Shown here piece by piece: positions 18,281 to 27,814 of a stretch of DNA of 64,000 nt. The stretch is from assembly GCA_938015435.1 (NCBI GenBank), contig CALLPN010000006.1:186001-250000 (forward strand). Reading direction: 5' to 3'. Origin of the DNA: an uncultured Saprospiraceae bacterium. Its GTDB lineage: Bacteria > Bacteroidota > Bacteroidia > Chitinophagales > Saprospiraceae. The position numbers and the translations under genes were made by a program. Within the stretch, counting starts at the first letter, position 1. Every line of letters begins with the position of its first letter. The notes under the pieces were generated by a model, which had not been told where the DNA came from, searched no databases, and saw only the letters and a program-made list of their open reading frames with translations.

Positions 18281-18415
18281 AGGTATATATATATTTGATA
18301 TTGTCTAATGCTAATATAGTCAATAGATAGAAAAGCAAAGATGTAGCTAAACACTATTCATCATGAAGAGATCATGTGTGTAAGTGCTATTTCATTGACA
18401 AACGGATGAATTTAA

Positions 18416-18446
18416 ATTGAAATTTGAAGATCCCTACTTACTTTTG
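18416..18446 (+). promoter_or_regulatory. Promoter of the beta-helix T9SS gene
   Basis: TTG at 18416-18418 and TACTTTTG at 18439-18446, separated by 20 bases, fit the Bacteroidota consensus. Transcription would begin near 18453, leaving an untranslated leader of about 170 bases before the ATG at 18622. Confidence 0.55.
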
Positions 18447-18449
18447 GCC

Positions 18450-18494
18450 ATTTAGTAAATAGTGTTGAGAGTTTTTATACATTCAGTAAATAGT
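18450..18494. repeat. Direct repeat pair, 31-base period
   Basis: ATTTAGTAAATAGT (18450-18463) and ATTCAGTAAATAGT (18481-18494) differ at one base and are three helical turns apart. They lie just downstream of the proposed -7 box. This is the spacing expected of two operator half-sites for one regulator, but it may be chance in AT-rich DNA. Confidence 0.5.
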
Positions 18495-18621
18495 TTATCG
18501 TCAATTGTGTTTGGGATTAAGTTTTTTGCTTAATTTGGGGCCATAGTGTGCGAATTGATTGCAGTCCATGATATGTAACTTATTGGGCATAACTGAAGAA
18601 ATAATCATATCGAAGTTAAAA

Positions 18622-20388
18622 ATGAATTGGACGTATACTTTATTATTTCTATTAGTACAATTCAGTACATTATCGCAAACCTTGGTTCCCATGCGCAGTG
18701 TTGATTGGACTCTTGCCGGTTTGAGGAACGCAACTACAATTGATTTCATAGAAATAGATATGCAAGCAGAAGGTGCTATAGCTAATGGTATCACGTCTAA
18801 TAATGCTATTGTCGCAAATGTAATATCTTCAATTTCTGCACCTGGAGCAATACTTAATTTTCCGGAAGGAAATTATCTATTTGACAATAGATTAGATATT
18901 CCGAGTAATGTTATTTTGAAGGGAAAAGGAGTAGATAATACTGTTTTTACGTTTAGCTTAGGAGGAACAGGGCATTCGATTAAAATTCAAGGGTCATTGA
19001 TTTCTTCAGTAACTACGTCTATAATAGAGTCTGGAATAAAGGATAGTAGATCTATTGTTGTATCTAACGCAGGAAGCTTTTTACCTGGAGATTGGGTGCG
19101 AATCGTACAAAATGATACTGATCTAGTCACTTCTTCATGGGCAGAAAATAGTGTAGGTCAAATTATTCAAATCAACAGTATTTCGGATAATGAAATTATA
19201 TTCGAATCTCCATTACGTATAAATTTTGATACGGCTCGTGCTCCGTATATAATAAAGTTTGTTCCAGTAGAAAACGTTGGTATAGAATGTCTTAAAATTA
19301 AACGAACTGATAATACTGCTCCAGAACAATCAAGCAATATTGATTTTAATTATGCAGTCAATTGCTGGGTAGAAGGTGTAGAGTTTGAAAACTGTACATT
19401 TAGCCATATAAGCGCATCACGTTCTTCAAATCTTTATATTTCCAAATCTTATTTTCACCATGCATTTGAATATGGCGTTGGTGGTCGAGCTTACGGTGTG
19501 ATGCTTCAAGCTACTTCGAATGAATGTCTAGTTGAGAATAATATTTTCGAACACTTGAGGCATGCAATGATTCTTCAGAGTGGAGCTAATGGCAACGTAT
19601 TCGCGTACAATTATTCTTTTGACCCATATTGGCCGTCAGATCCAAATGACTCAGCCGGAGATATGGTTCTGCATGGAAATTATCCATTCTCTAATTTATT
19701 TGAACAAAACATTTGTCAGAATATAGTTATTGATGATTCACACGGCCCCAATGGTCCTTACAATACTATTTTTAGGAATAGAGCAGAGAGCTTTGGCATA
19801 TTCTTTAGTAATAATAATTCGCCTAGTCAAAATATATTGGGCAATGAGATACCAAACCTTAGCTTTCCATATAGCATAGTGAATTATACTCTAAAAGGAA
19901 GTGACCATTTTGTATTTGGTAATAACAACAAGTGGATAATTCTTCCTTTTGGAACGGAAGGATTAGTCGAATCAAGTTATGCCTACTTAGAAAAGCCTGA
20001 CTTTATACCGATTGACCAATGGGCTGGAATTGGTACTCCAAACATTATGCTTGATTTTTCAATTCCTGCTTACAATAGATACAATTCTGGAAATAGTTTT
20101 GATAATATATGTACTGACATTTCTTTAGACCTTGAAGAAATTATAAACAATAGAAAATCTGTTGTAATTTTTCCTAATCCTGTACAATCTGAAATGTCGG
20201 TAGAAAGCACTTATTTTATAAGAGAATTGAAAGTGTTTAATTCAATAGGGCAACAGGTTGATTACCAAAGAAATGTTGGAATGGAAACTCTTTTAAATAC
20301 AGGAACTTGGAAAAATGGAATTTACTCGGTACATATTGTTTTCTCCGATAATAGTTTTAGTGTAGAGACAATCGTGAAAACGAATTAG
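18622..20388 (+). CDS. Secreted right-handed beta-helix protein with T9SS sorting domain
   Basis: Protein of 588 residues from ATG 18622. An in-frame ATG at 18559 exists, but the Sec signal (MNWTYTLLFLLVQF..., cleavage near residue 20) begins at 18622. The body (about 60-480) is a pectate-lyase-like parallel beta-helix, with stacked short strands such as NCWVEGVEFENCTF, LYISKSYFHH and CLVENNIFEH, preceded by a GNYLFDN-type start of the helix. The last 75 residues carry the T9SS type A signature: FPNPVQSEMSVES, then GIYSVHIVFSDN, ending in basic residues. It is therefore exported across the outer membrane. It is probably a polysaccharide lyase or hydrolase acting on plant or algal polymers, but no catalytic residues can be assigned with confidence. 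Confidence 0.87.
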   Translation: MNWTYTLLFLLVQFSTLSQTLVPMRSVDWTLAGLRNATTIDFIEIDMQAEGAIANGITSNNAIVANVISSISAPGAILNFPEGNYLFDNRLDIPSNVILKGKGVDNTVFTFSLGGTGHSIKIQGSLISSVTTSIIESGIKDSRSIVVSNAGSFLPGDWVRIVQNDTDLVTSSWAENSVGQIIQINSISDNEIIFESPLRINFDTARAPYIIKFVPVENVGIECLKIKRTDNTAPEQSSNIDFNYAVNCWVEGVEFENCTFSHISASRSSNLYISKSYFHHAFEYGVGGRAYGVMLQATSNECLVENNIFEHLRHAMILQSGANGNVFAYNYSFDPYWPSDPNDSAGDMVLHGNYPFSNLFEQNICQNIVIDDSHGPNGPYNTIFRNRAESFGIFFSNNNSPSQNILGNEIPNLSFPYSIVNYTLKGSDHFVFGNNNKWIILPFGTEGLVESSYAYLEKPDFIPIDQWAGIGTPNIMLDFSIPAYNRYNSGNSFDNICTDISLDLEEIINNRKSVVIFPNPVQSEMSVESTYFIRELKVFNSIGQQVDYQRNVGMETLLNTGTWKNGIYSVHIVFSDNSFSVETIVKTN

Positions 20389-20654
20389 TTTTTATTGAGT
20401 GGTAAGAAATACGCTTGACAGTCAATAAGCAGGAATCATCTAGCAAAAAATCATTTGTAATTTTAGTGCTATCGTTTGGGTGTTTGAAAATAGAGTGTCG
20501 ATGTATTTGGATGAATAAGATCAGAAACCTGAGCCTGTGCATCAGAGTCTATGTTTACTTTGGAAAATGGAAAGCGTCGAATATTTGCAAAGTTTTCAAA
20601 AGAATTTTTAGAATCTTTTTGTGATTGTAACGTGAAGGTATCTACTAAATAAGA

Positions 20655-23258
20655 TTACTGAACGATCACCTTCTTAGATTGTCTACTATCGCCAGATCTT
20701 ACTGATACAACGTACGCTCCTTTGGGTAGACTCGCAACATCGATTACAATAGAGCTAGATTCAGATTCTATATATCTAATAGGTTTGCCAGATATCGAAT
20801 ATAAAGTATAAATATATGGTGCTGCCCAATCGTCGTCTGCATGTACTTTAATCCAATCTGTAGCTGGATTGGGATAGACTATCAGGTCATGATATTTGTA
20901 GTCTTCTGGATCGATATTATCTATCCATTTAGCGAGAGAGTCTACATATATCTGATCTACTATGTTGCGCCCTATAGGTGGCATCCGATTGTCTTCAGTG
21001 CTAACGTCACGCACCCAAAGTTCTGAGTCGGCATGATCACCAGGCTTAACTATTACTGAGTTAGAAGTGGACGCATGACTCTGTGACTGTAGATCAAATA
21101 TTGATTGAATATTCTCTGTGCTTTTATATCGGAAATCTAGATATAAAGAAGGTATTCCTCCTTCTCTATGACAAGACGAACAGTTAGAATCTAGGTAAGA
21201 TCTTATTCTGTTTTGTAAAGTAGATTCGTCACTATCTACTCGGACCAATTTATTGTAAGTGCCAGGATTAGAAACACTGTTAGCAAATAAACCAAGCTCA
21301 TTGAAATAATCGATCTGATTGATACTAGATCCATTATGTTCATATGGTTTATTTAGCTGGAGCGTGTTGACACCTAATACATATTCGGCATTAGGATTAT
21401 GACAGGTAATACATTGAGTTCTACTAGGAAAATCCCAAACTTGGGTATGTGAAAATTGACCATTATCAAAAATGTCTATCTCCCTCTGATCAGTAATTGT
21501 TAGTAATTCTGCATCGGTACCTTCATCATTCCATCTGTAAGTAATACCATAAGGTCTACCATCTTCTGTGATGACGAAAAACCTTGTTTCTAATTTGGTC
21601 ACTGGACCTTCTGTGTCCGTTGTGGTAGGTAACTCAAAATGTTTAATAAAAACGGTTCCTTTTGGGAATTTCCAAGGGTCGTTAGAATTAAATTGTATTT
21701 GTTCCGATGGATTATCATATTGACCATCATTGGGTAGTGATATCCATCTTCGTTTCTGTGCACCATCCGACCAAAGCGGTGAATTGACGCCATAAGGAAT
21801 CAAACCAGGAATTACTTCTAAGGATTGGAGATCAGAAAATACACCTAATTGAGAAAGGAATTTCGGAGGATCTTCCACAACGGTATTTCGCTCAAGCTCT
21901 AATATGGCACCATCGGTTTCATGATTTTCACCCATTACAGTTACGAGTATTCTTCCATCTCTGAGTTCATGTAATCCTGTTATTCCTGGTTTAGTAGGAA
22001 GGGTAGTAGGTTGAGTTGCGATATTAGATATCATTACTTTGTTGGTCACCGTTTCAGTAGGCCCTTCTGTTGTGATTGCGGCAATTTTATTCGCTGTAAA
22101 ATCCCCATATACATAATGATTGTATAGGGTTGGAAATTTCACATTTCTATATAAAGTACCACCGACGATGCAAGTACCATAAGACCTTTCATATTCGAAG
22201 TAAGGGGGCTTTTCATTACCAATAACATTGTCTGGTTTGTCATGGTCGTCTGATTCTCTAGTTCCTTCTCGGTAGGGCCATTGTAGATTATCTCCTTTTA
22301 GTACTCGGTTGATTTCTTCTCTCTTATCGGATCCAGTATCTATCAACCAGATTTCATCAGACTCTTTATCATAATTGATCGTAAATGGACTACGTGCTCC
22401 CAAAGCATAAAACTCTTCTAGTACATCACCATCTTCACTAAGCCACGGATTTTCATTAGGTATAGAATATCCTTGACTAAATGTACCTTCCCAACCTTCT
22501 GGAGGGTTAGCATTACTAAGAGGCTGTCTTCGGATAGGGTGGCTTCTTGTAGGATCATTGTCTATGTCGATACGAAAAACTCCATTAAAGAACCCACCAT
22601 CAAGCCTTTGTGTCGATATCACCTGAAATTCATCTTTGCCTTCATCACCTACACTAAAGTATAGAAAACCATCTGGCCCAAACACCATAGGGCCTCCATT
22701 ATGCCATGGGTAACGGTCGTATTGCTGGATTAGTTTTTCTTCGGAGTCCAAATCGAACTCTTTTGTATTGCTATCCCAACTAAACTTAGAAAGTACGCTA
22801 AATCCTTTTTCGTCCCAGACACTTGCATTTGGTTTTGTCTTATAATAAATGAAGAGTAATTGCTTATCTGGAAATAAAGGATCTCCGAATAATGGATGTA
22901 ATACGATACCAAGAGCTCCAGCATCAGACAGATTGAATGTTTTATTACTAATGTCTAATACTATTCTTTTAGATGATCCATCTGCAGGGACTAGCCAAAT
23001 TTCTCCTCTCTTTGATAATATCAGAAGATCATCACTATCAGGCATTTGTAGGATACCAACAGGTGCGGAGATATGTATTTGACCAAAGTCCTTTAATGCC
23101 CAAGATCCTTCTTCACCAGGTACAGTAGACGGAAGTATACCATTGAGATACTTACCGATAGCACCAGGAGGGACAGGAGGTGATACTGTCAATGCAGACC
23201 CAAGGAGCAATATGATAGTTGCTATAAAGATTGGTACGAGTGATCTAAGTTTGATCAA
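20655..23258 (-). CDS. Propeller (PQQ-sugar-dehydrogenase-like) plus di-heme cytochrome plus T9SS tail
   Basis: Chimeric secreted protein. I place the start at TTG 23256-23258 (867 residues), where a signal-like sequence begins (IKLRSLVPIFIATIILL). The open frame runs to an ATG at 23426, but the extra 56 residues look like translated spacer. Order: soluble glucose/sorbosone-dehydrogenase-like beta-propeller (about 60-410); a middle domain with WSDGAQKRRWISLP, as in the SO2930/HNE_0200 cytochrome family; two c-heme motifs, CITCH (616-620) and CSSCH (693-697); then a T9SS type A domain (YPNPATDWIKVH ... GAYVVSVRSGDS). It likely oxidises an extracellular sugar or aldehyde and passes electrons to its own hemes. 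Substrate and physiological acceptor are unknown. Confidence 0.82.
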   Translation of the reverse strand: MIKLRSLVPIFIATIILLLGSALTVSPPVPPGAIGKYLNGILPSTVPGEEGSWALKDFGQIHISAPVGILQMPDSDDLLILSKRGEIWLVPADGSSKRIVLDISNKTFNLSDAGALGIVLHPLFGDPLFPDKQLLFIYYKTKPNASVWDEKGFSVLSKFSWDSNTKEFDLDSEEKLIQQYDRYPWHNGGPMVFGPDGFLYFSVGDEGKDEFQVISTQRLDGGFFNGVFRIDIDNDPTRSHPIRRQPLSNANPPEGWEGTFSQGYSIPNENPWLSEDGDVLEEFYALGARSPFTINYDKESDEIWLIDTGSDKREEINRVLKGDNLQWPYREGTRESDDHDKPDNVIGNEKPPYFEYERSYGTCIVGGTLYRNVKFPTLYNHYVYGDFTANKIAAITTEGPTETVTNKVMISNIATQPTTLPTKPGITGLHELRDGRILVTVMGENHETDGAILELERNTVVEDPPKFLSQLGVFSDLQSLEVIPGLIPYGVNSPLWSDGAQKRRWISLPNDGQYDNPSEQIQFNSNDPWKFPKGTVFIKHFELPTTTDTEGPVTKLETRFFVITEDGRPYGITYRWNDEGTDAELLTITDQREIDIFDNGQFSHTQVWDFPSRTQCITCHNPNAEYVLGVNTLQLNKPYEHNGSSINQIDYFNELGLFANSVSNPGTYNKLVRVDSDESTLQNRIRSYLDSNCSSCHREGGIPSLYLDFRYKSTENIQSIFDLQSQSHASTSNSVIVKPGDHADSELWVRDVSTEDNRMPPIGRNIVDQIYVDSLAKWIDNIDPEDYKYHDLIVYPNPATDWIKVHADDDWAAPYIYTLYSISGKPIRYIESESSSIVIDVASLPKGAYVVSVRSGDSRQSKKVIVQ

Positions 23259-23631
23259 AAAATGGCTTGATTTAAGATTTGAAATAAAAATAATTCTAAG
23301 ATCTAATAAATATAGCAGTTTCAGCTTGATTATATAGCGATCAAGAATTACAACGTACGAATGGATGTAAATGCTAATGGCTTCTATGAGGTTGTTTGTT
23401 AATTGGATTTCCAGTGATATGGTCATTCGTGTGTTTTAACCTACGATTATTTATCATAATGACACTGGGAATACACCATTGTAAGCGGAAAAGACGTTGA
23501 AGATCTAACAATAGACTTATCAATAATTGGCACTGCCTAGATTACGGAAAGTCATTGCAGCTAAGAATGCGTAAACAAACCTATACCGACACACTATTAT
23601 ATCACCTTACTTCCCTACATTTGCATGTAAT
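23259..23631. other. Divergent intergenic region
   Basis: A 373-base spacer, if the minus-strand gene starts at TTG 23258. The first 168 bases are also open in the minus frame but carry no recognisable protein sequence. The right end has a -7 element for the next plus-strand gene. No repeats or RNA genes seen. Confidence 0.5.
23616..23623 (+). promoter_or_regulatory. -7 element of the BatA-type gene
   Basis: TACATTTG, a perfect TAnnTTTG box, nine bases ahead of ATG 23632. The transcript would be nearly leaderless, which is common in this phylum. No clear -33 box. Confidence 0.45.
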
Positions 23632-25656
23632 ATGGAATTTATATATCCTTCATTTTTGTGGGCGCTTTTGGCCCTAGCCTTACCGATTATCATCCACTTA
23701 TTCTACTTCCGTAGATTTAAGAAAGTAGAGTTCACTAATGTGAGGTTTCTCAAGGAAATCAAAGAGGAGACTGCATCTCGTAGTAAGTTAAAGAATCTAT
23801 TGGTACTGTTATCAAGACTGCTAGCTATTGCATTTTTAGTATTTGCATTTGCTCAGCCTTTTTTAAGTGATGGTCAAAATATCAAGAAAGGGGACAGCGC
23901 GATATCTGTCTTTGTTGATAATAGCTTTAGTATGAATGCTTTGAGCAGTGATACACCTCTACTCGATATAGCCAAAGAGAAGGCGAGACAAGTTGTAAAT
24001 GCATACTCCGAATCAGATCAATATCAGATATTAACTCATGACTTCGAGGGAAGACACCAAAGATTAGTAAGTAAAGAAGATGCTCTTGGGCTCATAGATG
24101 AGATCCAGATTACCCCGGAGGTAAAGACCTTAGATAAGGTGATCAATCGACAAATGCAAGTCATGGATCTAGGTGAAGAGAACAAAGTGTCCTATGTATT
24201 ATCCGATTTTCAGAAGTCTATTAGTGGAGTAACGATGTTGCCAGATACATCATATGAGCTCAATCTTGTACCGATCCAATCAGTACAAGAAGCTAATATA
24301 TCGATAGATAGCGCATGGTTTGATTCTCCAGTACCGATGCCCAATCAAAATAATAAGCTGGTTGTAGAAATCACGAATCACAGTGATGAGGCTTCAGAAG
24401 GAGTTCGATTGAGTATGAATCAAGATGGAGAAGAGAAGCCTGTAGGTTCATTCAATATAGCGGCGAGAAGCACTATAGTAGATACAGTGAATGTAAGTTT
24501 TATTAAGACAGGTTATCAAGATGCTATCCTTAAGGTATCTGACTATCCTGTTCAGTTTGATGATGAGTACTATCTCACATTCTACGCTAAGGAAAATATC
24601 AAAGTACTCTCTATTAACAATGGAGGGCAAAATAGATATCTGACTGCAGTATTCAACGGATTGAATAATTTTGAATTGACGAATCAAGCTATAAACAAAT
24701 TACAATTTGATAGATTACCGGAGTATGATCTAATCGTACTTAATGATCTGACTTCTATAAGTTCAGGTTTATCATCAGAGCTTCAGAGTTATGTGATGGA
24801 TGGTGGCAATACACTTGTATTTCCTTCGGCCAATGCAGATAAAGAAAATTATAATAGCTTTCTAGGTTCTCTAGCTGTAGATAGACTAGAAGGGTGGACT
24901 CAAGAGCAAAGGGAAGTAAGTCGAGTGAATACTGATGAATTTATTTTCAGTGATGTCTTTCTTTCAAATAATAAGAACAATCTAAAATTACCAATCACTC
25001 AAGGAAACTATGCATTGACTAACTATCAATCACGTGGGCAAGAAAAACTATTGAGTTATAGAGATGGAAAAGTATACCTTGCTAAATATGCTAAGGGAAG
25101 AGGAAATGTATATTTATCAGCGGCGCCTTTGGCTACCGACTATAACGATATTGCGATCAATGCAGAAGTTTTCGTGCCTATGCTTTATAAGATGGCATTG
25201 GCAAGTGGACTAAGACAAGAGATTGCGTATACCATTGGAAGCGATGAAGTTGTATCTGTAGAGTACAGTGGACGATCGGATGATATCGTGTATAAGATAG
25301 ATGGCCCAAGTGAGTTTATCCCAGCCCAGACTAATACAGGAAACACTACTTTTCTAAGTATGAACGATCAGATCAAGAAAGCGGGATTCTATAGTGTGAA
25401 GTTAGATCAGGAAGAAAAGAGTAGATTGGCTTTTAACTATGATCGGATCGAATCAGATTTGGGTTATTTTAATTCGGATCAATTAGAAGCTCAATTTGAA
25501 GGGTTGAATCTTAATATATTGGATACTCAATTAGATGCAGATATAGGAGCAAGTGTAAGCGAGAAAGACAAAGGAATACCACTTTGGAGGTGGTGTATAA
25601 TATTGACTTTGATCTTTCTAGCTATTGAGCAATTGCTACTAAGATTTTGGACTTAA
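23632..25656 (+). CDS. BatA-type membrane protein with VWA-like domain
   Basis: Protein of 674 residues. The N-terminus is the aerotolerance regulator N-terminal (BatA) domain: membrane helix (about 7-26), a FRRFKKVEFTNVRFLKE stretch, and a second helix (about 57-80). A von Willebrand factor A-like domain follows (about 90-215), with the metal site DNSFS matching DxSxS. Then come Ig-like and Rossmann-like regions (about 220-560) and a final membrane helix near 655-670. Such proteins are predicted envelope assembly or stress factors related to Bacteroides BatA-E. The dihydroorotase homologue starts 28 bases downstream, so both are likely co-transcribed; this pairing recurs in Bacteroidota as far as I recall. 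Molecular function is unproven. Confidence 0.85.
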   Translation: MEFIYPSFLWALLALALPIIIHLFYFRRFKKVEFTNVRFLKEIKEETASRSKLKNLLVLLSRLLAIAFLVFAFAQPFLSDGQNIKKGDSAISVFVDNSFSMNALSSDTPLLDIAKEKARQVVNAYSESDQYQILTHDFEGRHQRLVSKEDALGLIDEIQITPEVKTLDKVINRQMQVMDLGEENKVSYVLSDFQKSISGVTMLPDTSYELNLVPIQSVQEANISIDSAWFDSPVPMPNQNNKLVVEITNHSDEASEGVRLSMNQDGEEKPVGSFNIAARSTIVDTVNVSFIKTGYQDAILKVSDYPVQFDDEYYLTFYAKENIKVLSINNGGQNRYLTAVFNGLNNFELTNQAINKLQFDRLPEYDLIVLNDLTSISSGLSSELQSYVMDGGNTLVFPSANADKENYNSFLGSLAVDRLEGWTQEQREVSRVNTDEFIFSDVFLSNNKNNLKLPITQGNYALTNYQSRGQEKLLSYRDGKVYLAKYAKGRGNVYLSAAPLATDYNDIAINAEVFVPMLYKMALASGLRQEIAYTIGSDEVVSVEYSGRSDDIVYKIDGPSEFIPAQTNTGNTTFLSMNDQIKKAGFYSVKLDQEEKSRLAFNYDRIESDLGYFNSDQLEAQFEGLNLNILDTQLDADIGASVSEKDKGIPLWRWCIILTLIFLAIEQLLLRFWT

Positions 25657-25684
25657 TATTATTTATAGTTTATTGTACACTCTC

Positions 25685-26947
25685 ATGGATATACTACTAA
25701 AGCGAGCAAAGATCATAGCACCTGGAGATAAGAATCATCTACAGACTAAGGACATTCTCGTCAGTAAAGGTAAAATCGAAAAGATAGCCAATTCGGTATC
25801 CGCACCCAAAGCAAAAGTCATAGAAAGTGATGATCTACATGTGTCCATAGGATGGATGGATATAGGTACGCATATAGGCGAACCTGGATTAGAACATAGA
25901 GAAACAATCGACTCAGCGGCTAAGGCAGCTGCAGCCGGAGGATATACTGATATTGCTGTGATGCCAACTGTAGATCCAGTGACTCACTCCAAGTCAGAGG
26001 TGAGTTATATAGCCAATAATCAACCCAGTAATGGTGTAAGAATACACTCTATCGGAGCAGTAAGTAGAGATGCCAAAGGAGAAGATCTTACCGAGATGAT
26101 AGATATGTCCAGAGCAGGAGCAATAGCTTTTGGTGATGGACTAAGATCTATAAAAGATAGCGGCATGATGATGAGAGCACTTCAATATGCCAAAGCAATC
26201 AATAAACCAATAATCAACTATTCATTGGATAAATCCTTGGCTCATGAAGGTCAGATGCACGAAGGTGAAGTAAGTGTAAGTCTAGGAATGCAAGGGATTC
26301 CAGCATTAGCAGAACAAGTAGCAATACAGCGAGATATCTATCTTGCTAAGTATACAGAATCAGAACTAGTACTTCACTGTGTATCGACAGACGAGGGATG
26401 TGATCTGATCCAAAAGGCGATTAAGGATGAGATTAATGTTAGTGCCACAGTATCTTATGTCAATTTGATCCATACAGATCAAGACCTGAAATCATTTAAC
26501 TCTAACCTCAAAGTCAGACCACCTGTAAGGTCCAATACTGACAGAAAAGCCCTAGTCAAATCAGTAAGAAAGGGTATCATTCGATCAATCGTGAGCAATC
26601 ATGTTCCATTAGAAGACGAGCAGAAGAAACTCGAATTTAGTTATGCAGGATTTGGTGCAACGGGATTAGAGACCTGCTTTGCGGCAGTGAATACTTACTT
26701 ATCGGAAGATCTGTCGCTGGAGCAAATTATATCTGCCCTTACACTAGGTCCACGTATTCAGATGAAAGAAGTTATTCCTGTAATAAAATCTGGAGAGTCG
26801 GCTTGTCTGACGATATTTGATCCGAGTCTGGAATGGACGTACGAGAGGAAAAATAAAAAATCAATCTCGGCCAATAATAACTACATATCTACGATACTTA
26901 CCGGAAAAGTGTTAGCTACCATTGTAGGCTCCAAAATCAACATGTAA
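25685..26947 (+). CDS. Dihydroorotase homologue lacking half of the metal ligands
   Basis: An amidohydrolase of 420 residues from ATG 25685 (an in-frame TTG at 25673 gives four extra residues). It aligns along its length with class I dihydroorotase (PyrC), the enzyme of pyrimidine synthesis. The usual DxHxH-x-REPG becomes DIGTHIGEPG, so the first histidine is G61 while H63 stays. D151 (GDG) and H231 (LHCVST) are kept. The histidine of the HCED block is Y179 (INYSLD), and the catalytic aspartate of TDHAPH is N305 (SNHVPL). Three of about six metal or catalytic positions are therefore lost, and so is the substrate arginine next to the HxH motif. It is probably catalytically dead, as in the PyrC-prime proteins that support aspartate transcarbamylase in other bacteria. 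The true enzyme should be elsewhere in the genome. Confidence 0.85.
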   Translation: MDILLKRAKIIAPGDKNHLQTKDILVSKGKIEKIANSVSAPKAKVIESDDLHVSIGWMDIGTHIGEPGLEHRETIDSAAKAAAAGGYTDIAVMPTVDPVTHSKSEVSYIANNQPSNGVRIHSIGAVSRDAKGEDLTEMIDMSRAGAIAFGDGLRSIKDSGMMMRALQYAKAINKPIINYSLDKSLAHEGQMHEGEVSVSLGMQGIPALAEQVAIQRDIYLAKYTESELVLHCVSTDEGCDLIQKAIKDEINVSATVSYVNLIHTDQDLKSFNSNLKVRPPVRSNTDRKALVKSVRKGIIRSIVSNHVPLEDEQKKLEFSYAGFGATGLETCFAAVNTYLSEDLSLEQIISALTLGPRIQMKEVIPVIKSGESACLTIFDPSLEWTYERKNKKSISANNNYISTILTGKVLATIVGSKINM

Positions 26948-27141
26948 TTTTTTATGTCGAAAGTGCTATTTGCTTTTGAACGTAACCAATTTGAGTATTG
27001 ACTATCTATAGCTATAAGTTGTTAGTCTAAAAATCTATCTCAGTTGATTGATTTTTTATATATTGGATAAGTATATATATAAGCGAGTTTTATTTAATTT
27101 GCTGATGGTATCAATTTTTTTTTAATCAAAACTAACCAATT

Positions 27142-27663
27142 ATGACTAATATGATGGATGAGGAGCAAGTGACTCCTATGCAAACTGCTTTGAAATGGGG
27201 TGTCTATACAGGGATAGCATTAATAATATTTGATCTGGTACTCTATGTACTAGGAATGAAATCTGCTGATGGGAGCAACCCAGTTCAGTATTTGGGCTTT
27301 CTATTTTTTATTGGCTTCGTGGTTATGGCAATAAAATCACATGTGCAATCTAATGGATACATGTCCTATGGACAGGGTCTTGGTGCAGGACTGTTGACAT
27401 CTTTAATTGCAGGAGCACTAATAGGAGTATATGTTTATCTATTTGCTACAGTGATCGCACCAGAATTTATGGATGGAGCTATGGATGGAATAAAAGACCA
27501 ATGGGAAGCACAAGGAATGAGTGACGAACAGATCGAACAAGCTGAAGGCTTTGCAGGGATGTTTATGAGCCCAGGAGTAATGGCTATATCGTCGATATTT
27601 TCTTATGGATTTATTGGATTAATTATATCTCTAATCGCTGCTGCGGTATTCAAAAGAGATTAG
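27142..27663 (+). CDS. DUF4199 membrane protein (copy 1)
   Basis: Protein of 173 residues with four membrane segments (about 18-38, 48-66, 80-104 and 148-170) and an acidic, Met-rich loop between the third and fourth. This layout and the SYGQGLGAGLLTSLIAG block are those of DUF4199, a Bacteroidota family of unknown function. A second DUF4199 gene lies 151 bases downstream with a terminator between, so the two are probably transcribed separately. Confidence 0.85.
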   Translation: MTNMMDEEQVTPMQTALKWGVYTGIALIIFDLVLYVLGMKSADGSNPVQYLGFLFFIGFVVMAIKSHVQSNGYMSYGQGLGAGLLTSLIAGALIGVYVYLFATVIAPEFMDGAMDGIKDQWEAQGMSDEQIEQAEGFAGMFMSPGVMAISSIFSYGFIGLIISLIAAAVFKRD

Positions 27664-27727
27664 TAAGATATTTCGCAATTTGATATTGCGATAAAAAGTT
27701 TAATGCTGATTACAATCCAAATGAGCG

Positions 27728-27760
27728 GCCTGCATCCTCCCAAAGGTGCAGGCTTTTTTA
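27728..27760 (+). terminator. Terminator after DUF4199 copy 1
   Basis: Stem GCCTGCA / TGCAGGC with an inner CCT/AGG pairing, followed by six T. It is about 65 bases after the stop at 27663. Confidence 0.88.
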
Positions 27761-27814
27761 TTAGATTAGTGGTTAGAATTATAGTTTTGTTTTAAAAGAC
27801 CAAGTACACTAAAT

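Larger units (their letters stand above)
18281..18621. other. Divergent intergenic region
   Basis: A 341-base AT-rich spacer between the sortilin-like gene (minus) and the beta-helix gene (plus). It holds a good plus-strand promoter (18416-18446) and a pair of 14-base near-identical direct repeats (18450-18463 and 18481-18494). I see no coding frame with protein-like composition and no RNA gene. Confidence 0.6.

Noticed and set aside
20415..20624. Small plus-strand frame of 69 codons in the spacer between two T9SS genes
   Set aside because: TTG start, no promoter or family pattern, and composition (many C, I, R, K) like translated spacer.
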